From NCBI GenBank assembly GCA_964434935.1, contig CAYSWS010000003.1:1-64000 (forward strand): a stretch of DNA of 64,000 bases, in the 5' to 3' direction. Shown piece after piece: positions 17,936-26,771 of the stretch. The translations under genes and the position numbers were made by a program. The stretch's first letter is position 1. Every line of letters starts with the position of its first letter. The notes beneath the pieces are model-generated. The model did no database searches, was not told the DNA's origin, and worked only from the letters and a program-made list of their open reading frames with translations. The DNA comes from CAYSWS01 sp964434935. Lineage in GTDB: Bacteria > Patescibacteriota > WWE3 > UBA101185 > UBA10185.

Positions 17936-18856
17936 TTAGAGGACGTCGGCCATTTCCTGGGCCAGTTCGGTCTCGCCAAAGGTGGAAATGTCCTTTTTCA
18001 GCTGTACTTTATCCACCACAAACAGGCCATGGACCTCTTCTTTTGCCTGATAAATAGAGGCATCGTCCGATATAATAAGGCACAGCTGCGCGTTAGACTT
18101 ATTGGCCGGGGTCAGCCTGAGGATCTTTTCAAAAAAGTCTCTATCCGTAGATCTGATGTAGGCGTGAAGGGTAGCGAACGGCTTGACCGGTTTATGCAGA
18201 GAGGCGCCAGCGTGCAAGGTAAAACCATATTCCAGGTTTGAATTTCTGGCGCTTTTATCAAGATTCTGGGCTATATCTTTTAATCCGCCCAGCATGCTTC
18301 GGTAGTACATTAAGGTAGGAGTTGCTCCCACCGGAGCTTGCGGTTGGGGCGCTGGTTGAGGTGCTGGAGGTACATAGGCCGGTTGGGGTATAGGCTGGGG
18401 CTGTGGCTGAGGTATGGGTGCTTGATATTGAGGCTGGGGTGCCGTCGCCGGTGGTTCTTGTTCATCTTTGTATCTATTGGCGGCTTCTCTGAACTTGGCT
18501 AACCAGTCTACCGGTTCTTCTTCTTCAACTTCTTCCTCTTCTTCAACTACTACCTTTGGTTCCGATTGCGGTTGAGGTTTCGGCTGTGGTTTTACTTCTT
18601 CTTTTTCCTCTTTTACGGGTGCTGCTTTCACCTTTTTTGGCGTTTCTTCTTTTTCTTCTTCATAAAGTGATGGGGTAATTCCGTCCGGATATAAGAAGTT
18701 TATGATATTATCTTTGGTAAATCTGTGTCTTCCTGTGGCTGTCTTGATTTCTGCCGTTAATTTGTTATCTTCCAAATATCTGTAAACTGATCTCAAGCTT
18801 ACTCCTAATATCTCAGCCACTTCTGTGGATGTATAATATCTATCTTCTAATTGCAT
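17936..18856 (-). CDS. MerR/BldC-type helix-turn-helix protein with Pro/Glu-rich linker
   Basis: Residues 6-60 form a DNA-binding domain of the MerR/excisionase type (YYTSTEVAEILGVSLRSVYRYLEDNKLTAEIK..GRHRFTKDNI). Residues of about 60-190 are a low-complexity linker, first Lys/Glu-rich then Pro/Gln-rich (many PQPQP units). The last 110 residues (from MYYRSMLGGLKDIAQNL) form a predicted alpha/beta domain not assigned to a family. A regulator or nucleoid-associated factor is likely. A TTGACA at about 18883-18888 lies upstream. It follows the GT26 gene with a 77-base gap. Confidence 0.75.
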   Translation of the reverse strand: MQLEDRYYTSTEVAEILGVSLRSVYRYLEDNKLTAEIKTATGRHRFTKDNIINFLYPDGITPSLYEEEKEETPKKVKAAPVKEEKEEVKPQPKPQPQSEPKVVVEEEEEVEEEEPVDWLAKFREAANRYKDEQEPPATAPQPQYQAPIPQPQPQPIPQPAYVPPAPQPAPQPQAPVGATPTLMYYRSMLGGLKDIAQNLDKSARNSNLEYGFTLHAGASLHKPVKPFATLHAYIRSTDRDFFEKILRLTPANKSNAQLCLIISDDASIYQAKEEVHGLFVVDKVQLKKDISTFGETELAQEMADVL

Positions 18857-18933
18857 ACATTAATAGAAACACGACGTTTGTCATATGTCAATAAGTTTTT
18901 GTCTATTTATATGTACAAATATGATATTCTACT

Positions 18934-19845
18934 CTATGCTTTTATGGACTCAATGAATACTTTTATTGGAAATAGAGGAAACGTCATAATAACTCTTTTG
19001 ACTCTCCATGGCTGCTTTATGAATGTATATAGCCATAATAAATGCATTTTTTCATATTTCTTACTAGGTTGTTTCATATCGTTAGTAATGTAGTTAAATG
19101 TACGGCCAACGCCAACGGATATCCTAGTTGGTATCTTATTGGCATTTCTTTGTATCCATTTTTCTTGTTGTATGGGATTATATGCAACCAGCATGATATC
19201 AAGACGCTTTATTCTATTAATATTCATGCAATCAGTTATATATGACAGCGTTTTTGTATCATCAATTGGCCGTCTGCTAAACTGTGAAGTGGCACCTATA
19301 ATACGCAAATTAGGGTACAAAGACCTCATGGTTTTAGCTGCATCTTCAGCCATATCGTAATTTACTTGATCGATCATTTGGCCTTTATTATTTCTTTTAC
19401 CTCCTCCCAATAAAAACACTGAGTAACCTCTCTTCTCTGCCAACTCACACAATCTGTATGTTAAATCTACACCGGTAATAGGGCTGCCAAACTCAGATCT
19501 TTTGGTAAATCCCTCTATGCCGGATTGAAGACCGGCAAAAAACGCTTTTAACGGAAAAAAAACATCCTTTTTAAGCTTTGCTACCTTTTTAAGATAGTGA
19601 TTTGCGTACAAAACTCCCACGCCATCGGGTAAAGAGAGAGCGGCATTGTTCACAATATGCAAAAATTCGGGGTCCTTTAGAGCCGACATGATAAAATAGG
19701 GGCTGGTGGTGGCAATGAGCCGATTATCGCCCTCACTGTCCAGGATCTTCTCTATGCGTACCACGGCATCATCCATAGTCAATCCCAGATCTACGTTCAC
19801 GCCCAGGATCTTTTTTATTTCCGCTTTAGAATCAACAGTTGGCAT
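18934..19845 (-). CDS. WecG/TagA/CpsF family (GT26) glycosyltransferase
   Basis: GT26 enzymes add N-acetylmannosamine-type sugars to polyprenol-linked intermediates for wall polymers or capsules. The signature TSPYFIMSALKDPEFLHIVNNAALSLPDGVGVLYA and GSPITGVDLTYRLCELAEKRGYSVFLLGGG are clear. The frame is open upstream to 19920, overlapping mreB, but the natural start MPTVDSKAEIKKILGVN at 19845 sits 2 bases after the mreB stop, so it is chosen (303 residues). Pairing with mreB fits a role in envelope polymer synthesis at the cell wall. Confidence 0.88.
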   Translation of the reverse strand: MPTVDSKAEIKKILGVNVDLGLTMDDAVVRIEKILDSEGDNRLIATTSPYFIMSALKDPEFLHIVNNAALSLPDGVGVLYANHYLKKVAKLKKDVFFPLKAFFAGLQSGIEGFTKRSEFGSPITGVDLTYRLCELAEKRGYSVFLLGGGKRNNKGQMIDQVNYDMAEDAAKTMRSLYPNLRIIGATSQFSRRPIDDTKTLSYITDCMNINRIKRLDIMLVAYNPIQQEKWIQRNANKIPTRISVGVGRTFNYITNDMKQPSKKYEKMHLLWLYTFIKQPWRVKRVIMTFPLFPIKVFIESIKA

Positions 19846-19847
19846 AA

Positions 19848-20852
19848 TTATCTTTTCAGCATGCTCTTGCTGAAAATTTCCAAATTTTCCAGTGCCCGCC
19901 CCAAACCTTTGACCACGCAATACAGGGGGTCGTCCGCCAAGTGCACGGGAACACCGGTATACGAGCTTATAAACTTATCGATATTTTTTAGTAGGGCCGT
20001 TCCCCCGCTCAAGACAATACCCTTATCAATGATATCCGATGACAGCTCCGGGGGTGTGCTCTCCAACACACTTTTAACCCCCATGGCTATGCTGTTTAGG
20101 GGCGACTCCAAGCAGGAAACAACTTCCGTGGATGTCAGAGTTACCGTTTTGGGAAAACCGGTAATGGAATCCCGGCCCTTGACCTCCATGCTTTTGTCTT
20201 TCTGTAGGGGCTGAGCAGCTCCAATAGTCATTTTCACCAACTCGGCCGTGTTCGGACCGATCACCAAACCATAATTTCTTCTTACATACTGAATTATAGC
20301 CTCATCCAGATTATTACCCCCCACCCTGATGCTGCCGTGCACTACCATACCATACAAGGAAACTATAGCAATCTCCGTGGTACCTCCCCCAATGTTCACG
20401 ATCATGTTCCCGCTGGGTTCTGAGATGGGCAGCTCCGCCCCTATGGCCGCCGCCAGAGGTTCGGGCATAAGGTAGGCTTTGCGGGCGCCGGCGGAATAGG
20501 CAGCCTCCAGCACTGCCCTGGACTCGACCGAAGTCGCCCCGGCCGGTATGGAGATCATGACATTGGGTTTTACCATTCTGGATCTGCCCACCACTTTACC
20601 CACAAAGTATCTCAGCAGGGCTTCCGTGACCAGATAATCGGCTATGACGCCGTTTTTCAGCGGTCTGGTAGCCACGATGCCTTCGGGTGTTTTGCCTAAC
20701 ATCTCTTTGGCCTCATTACCCACAGCCACTATTTTATCGTCGTCTTCGGATACGGCCACCACTGTGGGTTCTTTAAGCACCACCCCTTTGCCCGTCACAT
20801 AAACCAGAGAGTTTACCGTCCCCAGATCAATAGCAATATTTTTGGAGAGCAT
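19848..20852 (-). CDS. mreB: Rod-shape determining protein MreB
   Basis: MreB is the bacterial actin that directs lateral wall synthesis. The 334 residues match the family. Phosphate 1 motif IAIDLGTVNSLVYV and phosphate 2 motif MIVNIGGGTTEIAIVS are present, as are the adenosine motif GIVLSGGTALLKNID and MEPLAAAIGAELPI-like MPEPLAAAIG. The N-terminal MLSKNIAIDLGT lacks the amphipathic helix of Escherichia coli MreB. The gene is upstream of a GT26 transferase. It has TTGCTT-17-GATAAT 6 bases before the ATG, in a compact promoter region divergent from the gene at 20917. Confidence 0.95.
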   Translation of the reverse strand: MLSKNIAIDLGTVNSLVYVTGKGVVLKEPTVVAVSEDDDKIVAVGNEAKEMLGKTPEGIVATRPLKNGVIADYLVTEALLRYFVGKVVGRSRMVKPNVMISIPAGATSVESRAVLEAAYSAGARKAYLMPEPLAAAIGAELPISEPSGNMIVNIGGGTTEIAIVSLYGMVVHGSIRVGGNNLDEAIIQYVRRNYGLVIGPNTAELVKMTIGAAQPLQKDKSMEVKGRDSITGFPKTVTLTSTEVVSCLESPLNSIAMGVKSVLESTPPELSSDIIDKGIVLSGGTALLKNIDKFISSYTGVPVHLADDPLYCVVKGLGRALENLEIFSKSMLKR

Positions 20853-20858
20853 GGCACC

Positions 20859-20910
20859 ATTATCTTAAATGAGTGCTGACAAAGCAAGAATGAAAATAAT
20901 TTGATAGAAT
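20859..20910. promoter_or_regulatory. Divergent leaderless promoters (mreB and PEGA gene)
   Basis: On the minus strand GATAAT (20859-20864) with TTGCTT (20882-20887) sits 6 bases before mreB. On the plus strand TAGAAT (20905-20910) sits 6 bases before the ATG at 20917. No Shine-Dalgarno sequence precedes either gene, and the whole intergenic region is only 64 bases. Confidence 0.65.
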
Positions 20911-20916
20911 ACGCTC

Positions 20917-22077
20917 ATGCTTCTGACTAAGAAGAACTGGTTCCAAACATTGTTAACGCTGATAATCCTGCTGGGCATCACTACCTTGATCTTTTTGTAC
21001 ACTTCAGGTTATCGAATAAACCGGGGCGACAAGGAAACGGTCAACTTGGCCACCACCGGCATGGTGAGCGCCAAATCCATTCCTGACGGCGCCAGCGTCT
21101 TCATGGATGACGAGCTGGTTACTGCTACCAATGACACCATCTCCGGAGTCGAACCTGGGATACATAATCTCAGAATAGTCAAAAAGGGTTACGAAGAATG
21201 GAGCAAGGACATTGAGGTCTTTGAGGCTCTGGTCACGGATATCACCGCCGTACTGGTTTCACAAAGCCCCATGTTCGAACCCCTGACCAATACCGGCGCC
21301 AGAAATCCTAGCGCCAGCCCTTCGCATAACCAGCTGGCCTATTTTTCCAAGGATGAAGAAAACCCCGGCGTCTGGATCATTCCTATCAACCAGGGCGGCT
21401 TGAACTTGTTCAGGGCCAACCCCTCAGTCGTGCTGGAAGATACCAAGGTCAATAAGTATTCTGACGGTAAGTCTATTTCCTGGTCGCCTGATGAGAAGGA
21501 ACTGCTGGTGGAAACCAATGATAGCGTGTTTTATCTGGTCGATCTGGAGACAGGCACAGCACAGTCAGCCAACGACGCCGACGCCATAAAAGCCGACTGG
21601 AATGCCAAGCTGAAAAAGAAAAGGGAAGACTTTGTCTCCAAACTTGACATCCTGGAGAATATGAAAGAGATGGCTTTGTCGGACCAGGTCATCTGGTCGC
21701 CTGATGAAAAGAAGTTCTTGTTCACGGAGCAAAACGGCGACATGCTGCAGTACAAAGTCTACAACATGGAGAAACCTCTGCCGGTGGGAGAGAAAGTTGA
21801 AACTTTAGTATTCGAAAAAAACATCAACGAACCCCAGCCTGAGATCACCTGGTATGCAGATAGTTATCACCTGATCTTAACCGAGGGTAATGTATTGGAA
21901 GATAATTGGGGCACCATAAGTCTCATCAGAATAGATGGCACTAATAAGGTCGAGATCTACAGCCAGTCGCTGCACTCACCTTACGTTTATAGCGTGCCAA
22001 GCGGTGACAAAATAATCATTCTTACGACATTTAAATCCGGAGATCAGACCGATCTCTATACTGTGGGTATCAGATAA
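20917..22077 (+). CDS. Membrane-anchored PEGA-domain and beta-propeller-like protein
   Basis: The N terminus has one membrane segment (residues 10-29, FQTLLTLIILLGITTLIFLY). It is followed by a PEGA domain at about 45-110 (VSAKSIPDGASVFMDDELV ... GIHNLRIVKKGYEEWSKDIEV). The remaining 270 residues contain propeller-like repeats (SASPSHNQLAYFSKD, SISWSPDEKELLVET, QVIWSPDEKKFLFTE, EITWYADSYHLILTE) similar to TolB/WD40-type blades. This architecture is common in Patescibacteria surface proteins. A sortase lies convergently downstream, but no LPxTG motif is present here. Function is unknown; a role in envelope sensing or binding is inference. Confidence 0.75.
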   Translation: MLLTKKNWFQTLLTLIILLGITTLIFLYTSGYRINRGDKETVNLATTGMVSAKSIPDGASVFMDDELVTATNDTISGVEPGIHNLRIVKKGYEEWSKDIEVFEALVTDITAVLVSQSPMFEPLTNTGARNPSASPSHNQLAYFSKDEENPGVWIIPINQGGLNLFRANPSVVLEDTKVNKYSDGKSISWSPDEKELLVETNDSVFYLVDLETGTAQSANDADAIKADWNAKLKKKREDFVSKLDILENMKEMALSDQVIWSPDEKKFLFTEQNGDMLQYKVYNMEKPLPVGEKVETLVFEKNINEPQPEITWYADSYHLILTEGNVLEDNWGTISLIRIDGTNKVEIYSQSLHSPYVYSVPSGDKIIILTTFKSGDQTDLYTVGIR

Positions 22078-22083
22078 CAATAA

Positions 22084-22773
22084 CTACTCTTCTTTGTCCC
22101 CACCTTCGATCAGCTTAGCCGTGACCACCATTCTGTTTAATGTCGTGCCCGGAGGATCGCAGGTCTGCAGCGTCAAAAGAGGCTCCACTACCGGCCTGGT
22201 GATGGGATAGGTGTTCCAGCCCTTGATGACTTCCTTATTTACTACTTCATACACAAAAGTCTCTCCTTTATAAAAAATGTGGATCCTGTCACCATAATTT
22301 AGCTTTCGTATGAGGTTGAATACGTTAGCGTACTTGCCCAAACGCCAAAAATTGATGGAGGCGTGGGCAAAAAGGTAGACGTTTCCCGGTTTGTTCGAAG
22401 GATAATTTGAGGTGGAAGCGTGGGCTACGCCGTGTTTTAGGGCTTCACTATAAGCATTTTGGTCAGTTATGGACACATCGGCCACAATAGGCGCGTTGAC
22501 GCCTATCCTCTCTATGACAATGGAAAAGTCCCTGTTCACAGGTTCAATGTAGATAGGCCGGCTGGTGAGAAATCTGGCAAAAACGCTGTCTTCCACGGCG
22601 TTATCGCTCTTTTTGAAAAGACTGATCTTTTGTCCTTTTAACTCCTTGAGGTCAAACCAGATCTCATCCCTAATGATCGAGCCAAAAGTCATATATATCA
22701 AGAAAAAACCGGCAGCCACCATGGCGCTGGAGAGGAGGGTGAGCTTGTGTTTGACGGGGACAGAACGCCTCAT
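22084..22773 (-). CDS. Sortase (class E/F-like), orphan
   Basis: Sortases are membrane transpeptidases that cleave LPxTG-type signals. The 229 residues have an N-terminal anchor (KLTLLSSAMVAAGFFLIYMTFG). The catalytic His is in VYLFAHASINFWRLG, the catalytic Cys in LLTLQTCDPPGTTLNRMVV, and the Arg follows in NRMVV. No substrate gene is adjacent, unlike the second sortase at 37083. TATAAT at 22780-22785 lies 6 bases before the ATG, indicating a leaderless transcript. Confidence 0.88.
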   Translation of the reverse strand: MRRSVPVKHKLTLLSSAMVAAGFFLIYMTFGSIIRDEIWFDLKELKGQKISLFKKSDNAVEDSVFARFLTSRPIYIEPVNRDFSIVIERIGVNAPIVADVSITDQNAYSEALKHGVAHASTSNYPSNKPGNVYLFAHASINFWRLGKYANVFNLIRKLNYGDRIHIFYKGETFVYEVVNKEVIKGWNTYPITRPVVEPLLTLQTCDPPGTTLNRMVVTAKLIEGGDKEE

Positions 22774-22779
22774 AAATTA

Positions 22780-22785
22780 ATTATA
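22780..22785 (-). promoter_or_regulatory. -10 box of sortase gene (leaderless type)
   Basis: TATAAT is exactly 6 bases before the ATG at 22773. Confidence 0.5.
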
Positions 22786-22903
22786 GCAGGGTTTCGTCAT
22801 ACTAATTCTGGAATTTTCTCAACATATTAGCCGGAAGTTAGCAATTTTGTACCCAATGTGCGATGGGCCGTTTCCGGCCTTTGCTGCGGGAGTTTTAAAA
22901 AGA

Positions 22904-22978
22904 TGGTGCCCCCAGCGGGAGTCGAACCCACATTTCGTCCTTAGGAGGGACGCGTTCTATCCATTGAACTATGAGAGC
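22904..22978 (-). tRNA. tRNA-Arg (CCT)
   Basis: A full cloverleaf is visible: acceptor GCTCTCA/TGGGGGC with G-U pairs, anticodon stem CGTCC/GGACG with loop CTCCTAA, T-arm GGGTTCGACTCCC and an encoded CCA. The anticodon CCT reads AGG. The 3' flank does not contain the repeat seen after the Ala and Ile tRNAs. Confidence 0.93.
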
Positions 22979-23074
22979 AAGTTCACAATTTCTTATCAAT
23001 ATTTTACCGCAGCTGAGGCCTTTTCGAACATTTTGGAACCCGCGCATTGTTTAGTCCAAAGCCAATGTACTCGT

Positions 23075-23164
23075 TGGCGGAGGGGGAGGGATTCGAACCC
23101 TCGTGCGGATTGCTCCGCGCATGGTTTTCAAGACCAGCCAGTTAAGCCGCTCCTGCACCCCTCC
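23075..23164 (-). tRNA. tRNA-Ser (TGA)
   Basis: The acceptor is GGAGGGG/CCCCTCC with discriminator G and encoded CCA. The anticodon loop CTTGAAA gives TGA. A long variable arm (GCGGA/TCCGC) is typical of tRNA-Ser. The first anticodon-stem pair appears mismatched (C-U). Confidence 0.92.
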
Positions 23165-23196
23165 AAACATAGGAAATTATATCATTTAAGCGGTGA

Positions 23197-23778
23197 TTAG
23201 TAGGCGTAAAGATCATCATGCGTACGTTTATATTTCAAAAGCTCATCCTCATTGAACCACATATTGATCTCCTCCTCTGCCTCTTCCGGAGTGCCTGAAG
23301 CGTGGATGAGATTTAGCACCGCCCTTTTCCTCCTCATGCTTGTCAACGCTGAATCTAAACCAAAGTCTCCTCTAATGGTACCGGGGAGGGCGGCATCGGG
23401 ATAGGTATACCCCACCAGGTCTCTGATCTTTTTTACTGAGTTTGGCCCCTCAAAGACAAAAGCAAAGACCGGCCCTATTTTGAACATATCGTACAACCAG
23501 CCGTTCACAATTCTGCCAATTTCCTCAGCCTCCACCGTACCGAAAATCTCCATAGCGCTAAGATCGTATTCACCGCAATCTTTTAGGTTAAGTTCGCCAA
23601 TTTTCCTATGCCAGGCTTCATCTTTCTTGTAATGCTTTTTTACTACCTCTTGGTCGGCTTCCAAAAGTTTGGCACCAACTATCTTGAGCCCGGCGCGCTC
23701 GAATCGCTGTAGGATATCTCCTACAATTCCCCTTTGTACAGCGTCGGGTTTTAACAAAACTAAAGATCTCTGTATCAT
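23197..23778 (-). CDS. ndk: Nucleoside-diphosphate kinase with extra insertion
   Basis: NDK equilibrates nucleoside di- and triphosphates by a phospho-histidine. The 193 residues exceed the usual 140-150. RSLVLLKPDAVQRGIVGDILQRFERAGLKIVGAK opens the fold and the catalytic region is NLIHASGTPEEAEEEI (normally NxxHGSD). An inserted segment of about 45 residues (DEAWHRKIGELNLKDC ... DMFKIGP) replaces the short loop after the first helices, as seen in some archaeal-like NDKs. The gene is last of argS-phosphoesterase-ndk, 3 bases after its neighbour. Confidence 0.92.
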   Translation of the reverse strand: MIQRSLVLLKPDAVQRGIVGDILQRFERAGLKIVGAKLLEADQEVVKKHYKKDEAWHRKIGELNLKDCGEYDLSAMEIFGTVEAEEIGRIVNGWLYDMFKIGPVFAFVFEGPNSVKKIRDLVGYTYPDAALPGTIRGDFGLDSALTSMRRKRAVLNLIHASGTPEEAEEEINMWFNEDELLKYKRTHDDLYAY

Positions 23779-23781
23779 AAA

Positions 23782-24864
23782 TTACTCCAAATAAGCTTCT
23801 TCTATACTATACGAACCGTCGTCATAAACAACAAGCAAAGTGATGCTGGTCTTTTTTTGTTCCGCTCTAGCATCAGTAATGGGTCCCAACACTACATGCT
23901 CCAACCCACTATCCGCTTCATCTGGATATTCACTGAAACTGTGCTGGTCGGCGGCAAAGATCGCTTTGACATCTGAATCTCTAATGGCATTCAGCAACTC
24001 GTCTGCCTGCTCCTTAACATCGGCTACTACCTCACCCTTGACCAAACCCATCACCGGCTTGCCATAAGATGCCAAGGGATGATAAAGGGGTTGTGAGAGC
24101 AGAACGTAATCAGCGCCCTCTAACTCTTCTATAAATTGTCCTATTATATCCTTGTCAATAACTGTATAATTGGCACTATTATTTAAAAGCACAAACTTAA
24201 TGTCGCCTATTGTCACACTAACTCGGGGCTGACCGAAGACATCAAAATAGTTCTGATGGGTGGCCACCGGCATGTCGTTAATGTCAAGGTCCCTGTCACC
24301 GGGCAGAGAGTAATACAAAAGACCGCTTTCATCCATGATATTTTTAGCCTCCACGAGCTTATCTTTGACACCAAAATCCGTATAATCTCCCAGATAGAAC
24401 ACCACATCAACGCCGGCTGCTTTGGCTGCGATCAAAGCTTTTCTTAAGTTCTCGTCATTGTTATGAGAATCAGCCATGAGGGCTGTCTTAAGTATCACTG
24501 TCCTGGAAGTGGCAGCCCCTTCGCTCTCACTTAAAGAGCCAGTCTTCTTGAAGCTCTTGCCAGTAAGGCCGCCCACCTCTTCTTTGAAGCTTTCGGATGG
24601 GGCAATATTGGTCTTTAGTACCCTTTCAGCAAAGCTGCCCGCTACCTGACCGGCAGTTTCCTTGGAAATACCTATCCTTTCCAATAAAGGTCCGGCCATT
24701 TCCGCTGCTTTATAAGGATCCAGATGGGCAGCATTCTTGACCAGAAGGGATAGCCCTAGTATAAAAGCACTTAAAATAACAACAGCAATAACAGTCCTAA
24801 AGAACCTTTGAATGAAAGAGATCCTTTTTTTTCTCCTGGCGCGCTTTTTCTTGAACATAATCAC
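23782..24864 (-). CDS. Membrane-anchored metallophosphoesterase
   Basis: The calcineurin-like fold appears after residue 125: TALMADSHNNDENLRKAL (first metal motif), VVFYLGDYTDFG (GDxxD-like) and YSLPGDRDLD (in place of GNHD). Later FVLLNNS, a region with LSQPLYHPL and FAADQHSFSEY complete it. A membrane segment at about residues 20-42 (FFRTVIAVVILSAFILGLSLLV) places the enzyme outside or at the membrane. The GTG at 24864 overlaps the argS stop by 4 bases; an ATG two codons later is equally possible. Substrate is unknown. The motifs deviate from the consensus (GDRD for GNHD), so activity should not be assumed. Confidence 0.78.
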   Translation of the reverse strand: MIMFKKKRARRKKRISFIQRFFRTVIAVVILSAFILGLSLLVKNAAHLDPYKAAEMAGPLLERIGISKETAGQVAGSFAERVLKTNIAPSESFKEEVGGLTGKSFKKTGSLSESEGAATSRTVILKTALMADSHNNDENLRKALIAAKAAGVDVVFYLGDYTDFGVKDKLVEAKNIMDESGLLYYSLPGDRDLDINDMPVATHQNYFDVFGQPRVSVTIGDIKFVLLNNSANYTVIDKDIIGQFIEELEGADYVLLSQPLYHPLASYGKPVMGLVKGEVVADVKEQADELLNAIRDSDVKAIFAADQHSFSEYPDEADSGLEHVVLGPITDARAEQKKTSITLLVVYDDGSYSIEEAYLE

Positions 24865-26753
24865 ATTTTATCCACAACAGGGATGCCAAGCAAATACAAG
24901 CCGTCCTTCATCACCTGCCCCACAGCAGCCGTCAAATGCAATCGGAACATCTTTTCATCCTTAGTGGTGGCTTTTATGATCGGTAACTGAGCGTAAAAAG
25001 CGTTGTATCTTTGCGCTAGCTCAAAAATGAAACCGGCTATCAAATTGGGTGCCAATCGTTCCCCGGCCAGTTTTACTTGTTCTGAGAACTTGTAAATGTG
25101 TCTTAACACGTCTCTTTCCACCCCGCTAAGCTCAACATTTACCTCATATTTGGACATGTCTTGTCCTTTTTTGTCAGCATAATTAGCTTTATCCAACACC
25201 GATCTGGCCCTGGCGTATGTATATAATAGGTAAGGCCCTGTATTTCCTAGCAAGTTTGTGGCCTCTTCCTCATCATAGGTGATGTCGCTACCTATACCGC
25301 TCTTTAGAATACTGTATTTGATAGAGGCCACTGCCACTTTTTGCGCCGTATCATCAAGGTTTTTTCCTTCCACAGCAGCATCTTCCGCCTGGGACATCTT
25401 TTCCAGCACCTTCTCTTTGACCATGGCCAACAGCTCTTCTCCGGCTACTATATCCCCGGTTCTGGAGGACATTTTACCGTGTTTGAACACCATTCTGCCA
25501 TGTCCAATATGAGTGGTTTTGTCTGCCAGGCCAGTATTTATCTCTTCCAGTGCCTTAAGTACCACCGTAAAGTATTCGTTCACCTCGTTGTCGGTGATGA
25601 TGAAGGACTTGTCATATGCATAGTCGTTGAACTTCATGGTGGCTAATCCCAGATCTTTAGCTTCGTACACCGGCAAACCTTGGGAATTAATAAAGACCCG
25701 CGTATGCAGACCGTACTTTTCCCCTTCGAAAATGACTGCCCCCTGATCCTCCTTAAAGACTCCATCTTTTATATGCTCTTTGACTATTTTCCACCCCACC
25801 TCGCCGGCCTGCCTCTCAAAATAGTAATAGTCGAATTTTGTGCCCAGGATCTTGTACAAAGTCTCAAAATATTCCAGGCTCCATTTTCTACCTGCCCTAT
25901 ACAAAGACATGATCTGTTCCAAATCAAAAGGCGGTTCTTCTCCTCCAATTAAATTTTCGTAATCAACAGCCGTGATCCATTTTTCTTCTTCTTCGGTAAG
26001 AATCTTTTGCGCCAGCAAATATATATAATTGTTTAACAGTTGGATCTCTTTTTTGGCCGACTCGTTTTCTTCATAGGCGGTAGCTCCCAGAGAGTATGCT
26101 TGACCCAGATAGTCCATCCTTTTTTTTAACTCCATTTTTTCCAGATCGATGAGTGTCAAGTTATCCTTTTTCAATTTTTCCTTCAGCCCCCAGATCGAGT
26201 TTGCCACGTGTATTCCTACATCACCTTGATAGTTAGCCCGCTTAACATCCGCGCCCAGAAATTCGAAGATCCTAGCCAGCGACTCGCCAATAGTATTGGT
26301 CATGACGTGACCTATGTGGAAGATCTTAAAAGGATTAGGGTCTGTGAACTCCACCATTATCTTCTCTCCGGACCAAAATTCAGCCGCCCCATAGTTTCTT
26401 TCTCCAAGTGCGATGCCAAAGAGTACACTATTTAACCAATCAGTAGTTAAAGTAAGATTTATAAAGCCTGGTGGCGCTATTTCCACCTTTTCAAAAATAG
26501 GGGTTATTTTATCACCTCTGGCGAAGGTTAACGGACTTTTCTCCATCTCATAGGCTAGCTTTTTAGCAATCTCTAGAGGTTTCTGCTTAAGACGGGACGC
26601 CAACACCAGCGGGATACTGGTGGCCAGATCCCCAAAATCCTGGTTTTCCGGGTGCTCAACAGGCGCATCGTCGATCTCCAGACCATAAGCCTCCTTGACC
26701 ACTTCTCTCAGGCGGTCCTTCAGCCAAGCGTTTATCGACTTTGTTTTTGTCAT
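24861..26753 (-). CDS. argS: Arginyl-tRNA synthetase
   Basis: ArgRS is a class I enzyme that charges tRNA-Arg. The 630 residues include an N-terminal additional domain, the HIGH motif in FTDPNPFKIFHIGHVMTNTIGESLARI, a KMSKS-like KMSSRTG and a C-terminal anticodon-binding domain with typical ending TAAVGQVMKDGLYLLGIPVVDKM. The presence of KMSSRTG rather than KMSKR is common in bacterial ArgRS. It is the first gene of a three-gene operon. TAGAAT at 26763-26768 lies 9 bases before the ATG. Confidence 0.95.
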   Translation of the reverse strand: MTKTKSINAWLKDRLREVVKEAYGLEIDDAPVEHPENQDFGDLATSIPLVLASRLKQKPLEIAKKLAYEMEKSPLTFARGDKITPIFEKVEIAPPGFINLTLTTDWLNSVLFGIALGERNYGAAEFWSGEKIMVEFTDPNPFKIFHIGHVMTNTIGESLARIFEFLGADVKRANYQGDVGIHVANSIWGLKEKLKKDNLTLIDLEKMELKKRMDYLGQAYSLGATAYEENESAKKEIQLLNNYIYLLAQKILTEEEEKWITAVDYENLIGGEEPPFDLEQIMSLYRAGRKWSLEYFETLYKILGTKFDYYYFERQAGEVGWKIVKEHIKDGVFKEDQGAVIFEGEKYGLHTRVFINSQGLPVYEAKDLGLATMKFNDYAYDKSFIITDNEVNEYFTVVLKALEEINTGLADKTTHIGHGRMVFKHGKMSSRTGDIVAGEELLAMVKEKVLEKMSQAEDAAVEGKNLDDTAQKVAVASIKYSILKSGIGSDITYDEEEATNLLGNTGPYLLYTYARARSVLDKANYADKKGQDMSKYEVNVELSGVERDVLRHIYKFSEQVKLAGERLAPNLIAGFIFELAQRYNAFYAQLPIIKATTKDEKMFRLHLTAAVGQVMKDGLYLLGIPVVDKM

Positions 26754-26771
26754 GGCACCAAAATTCTACCT

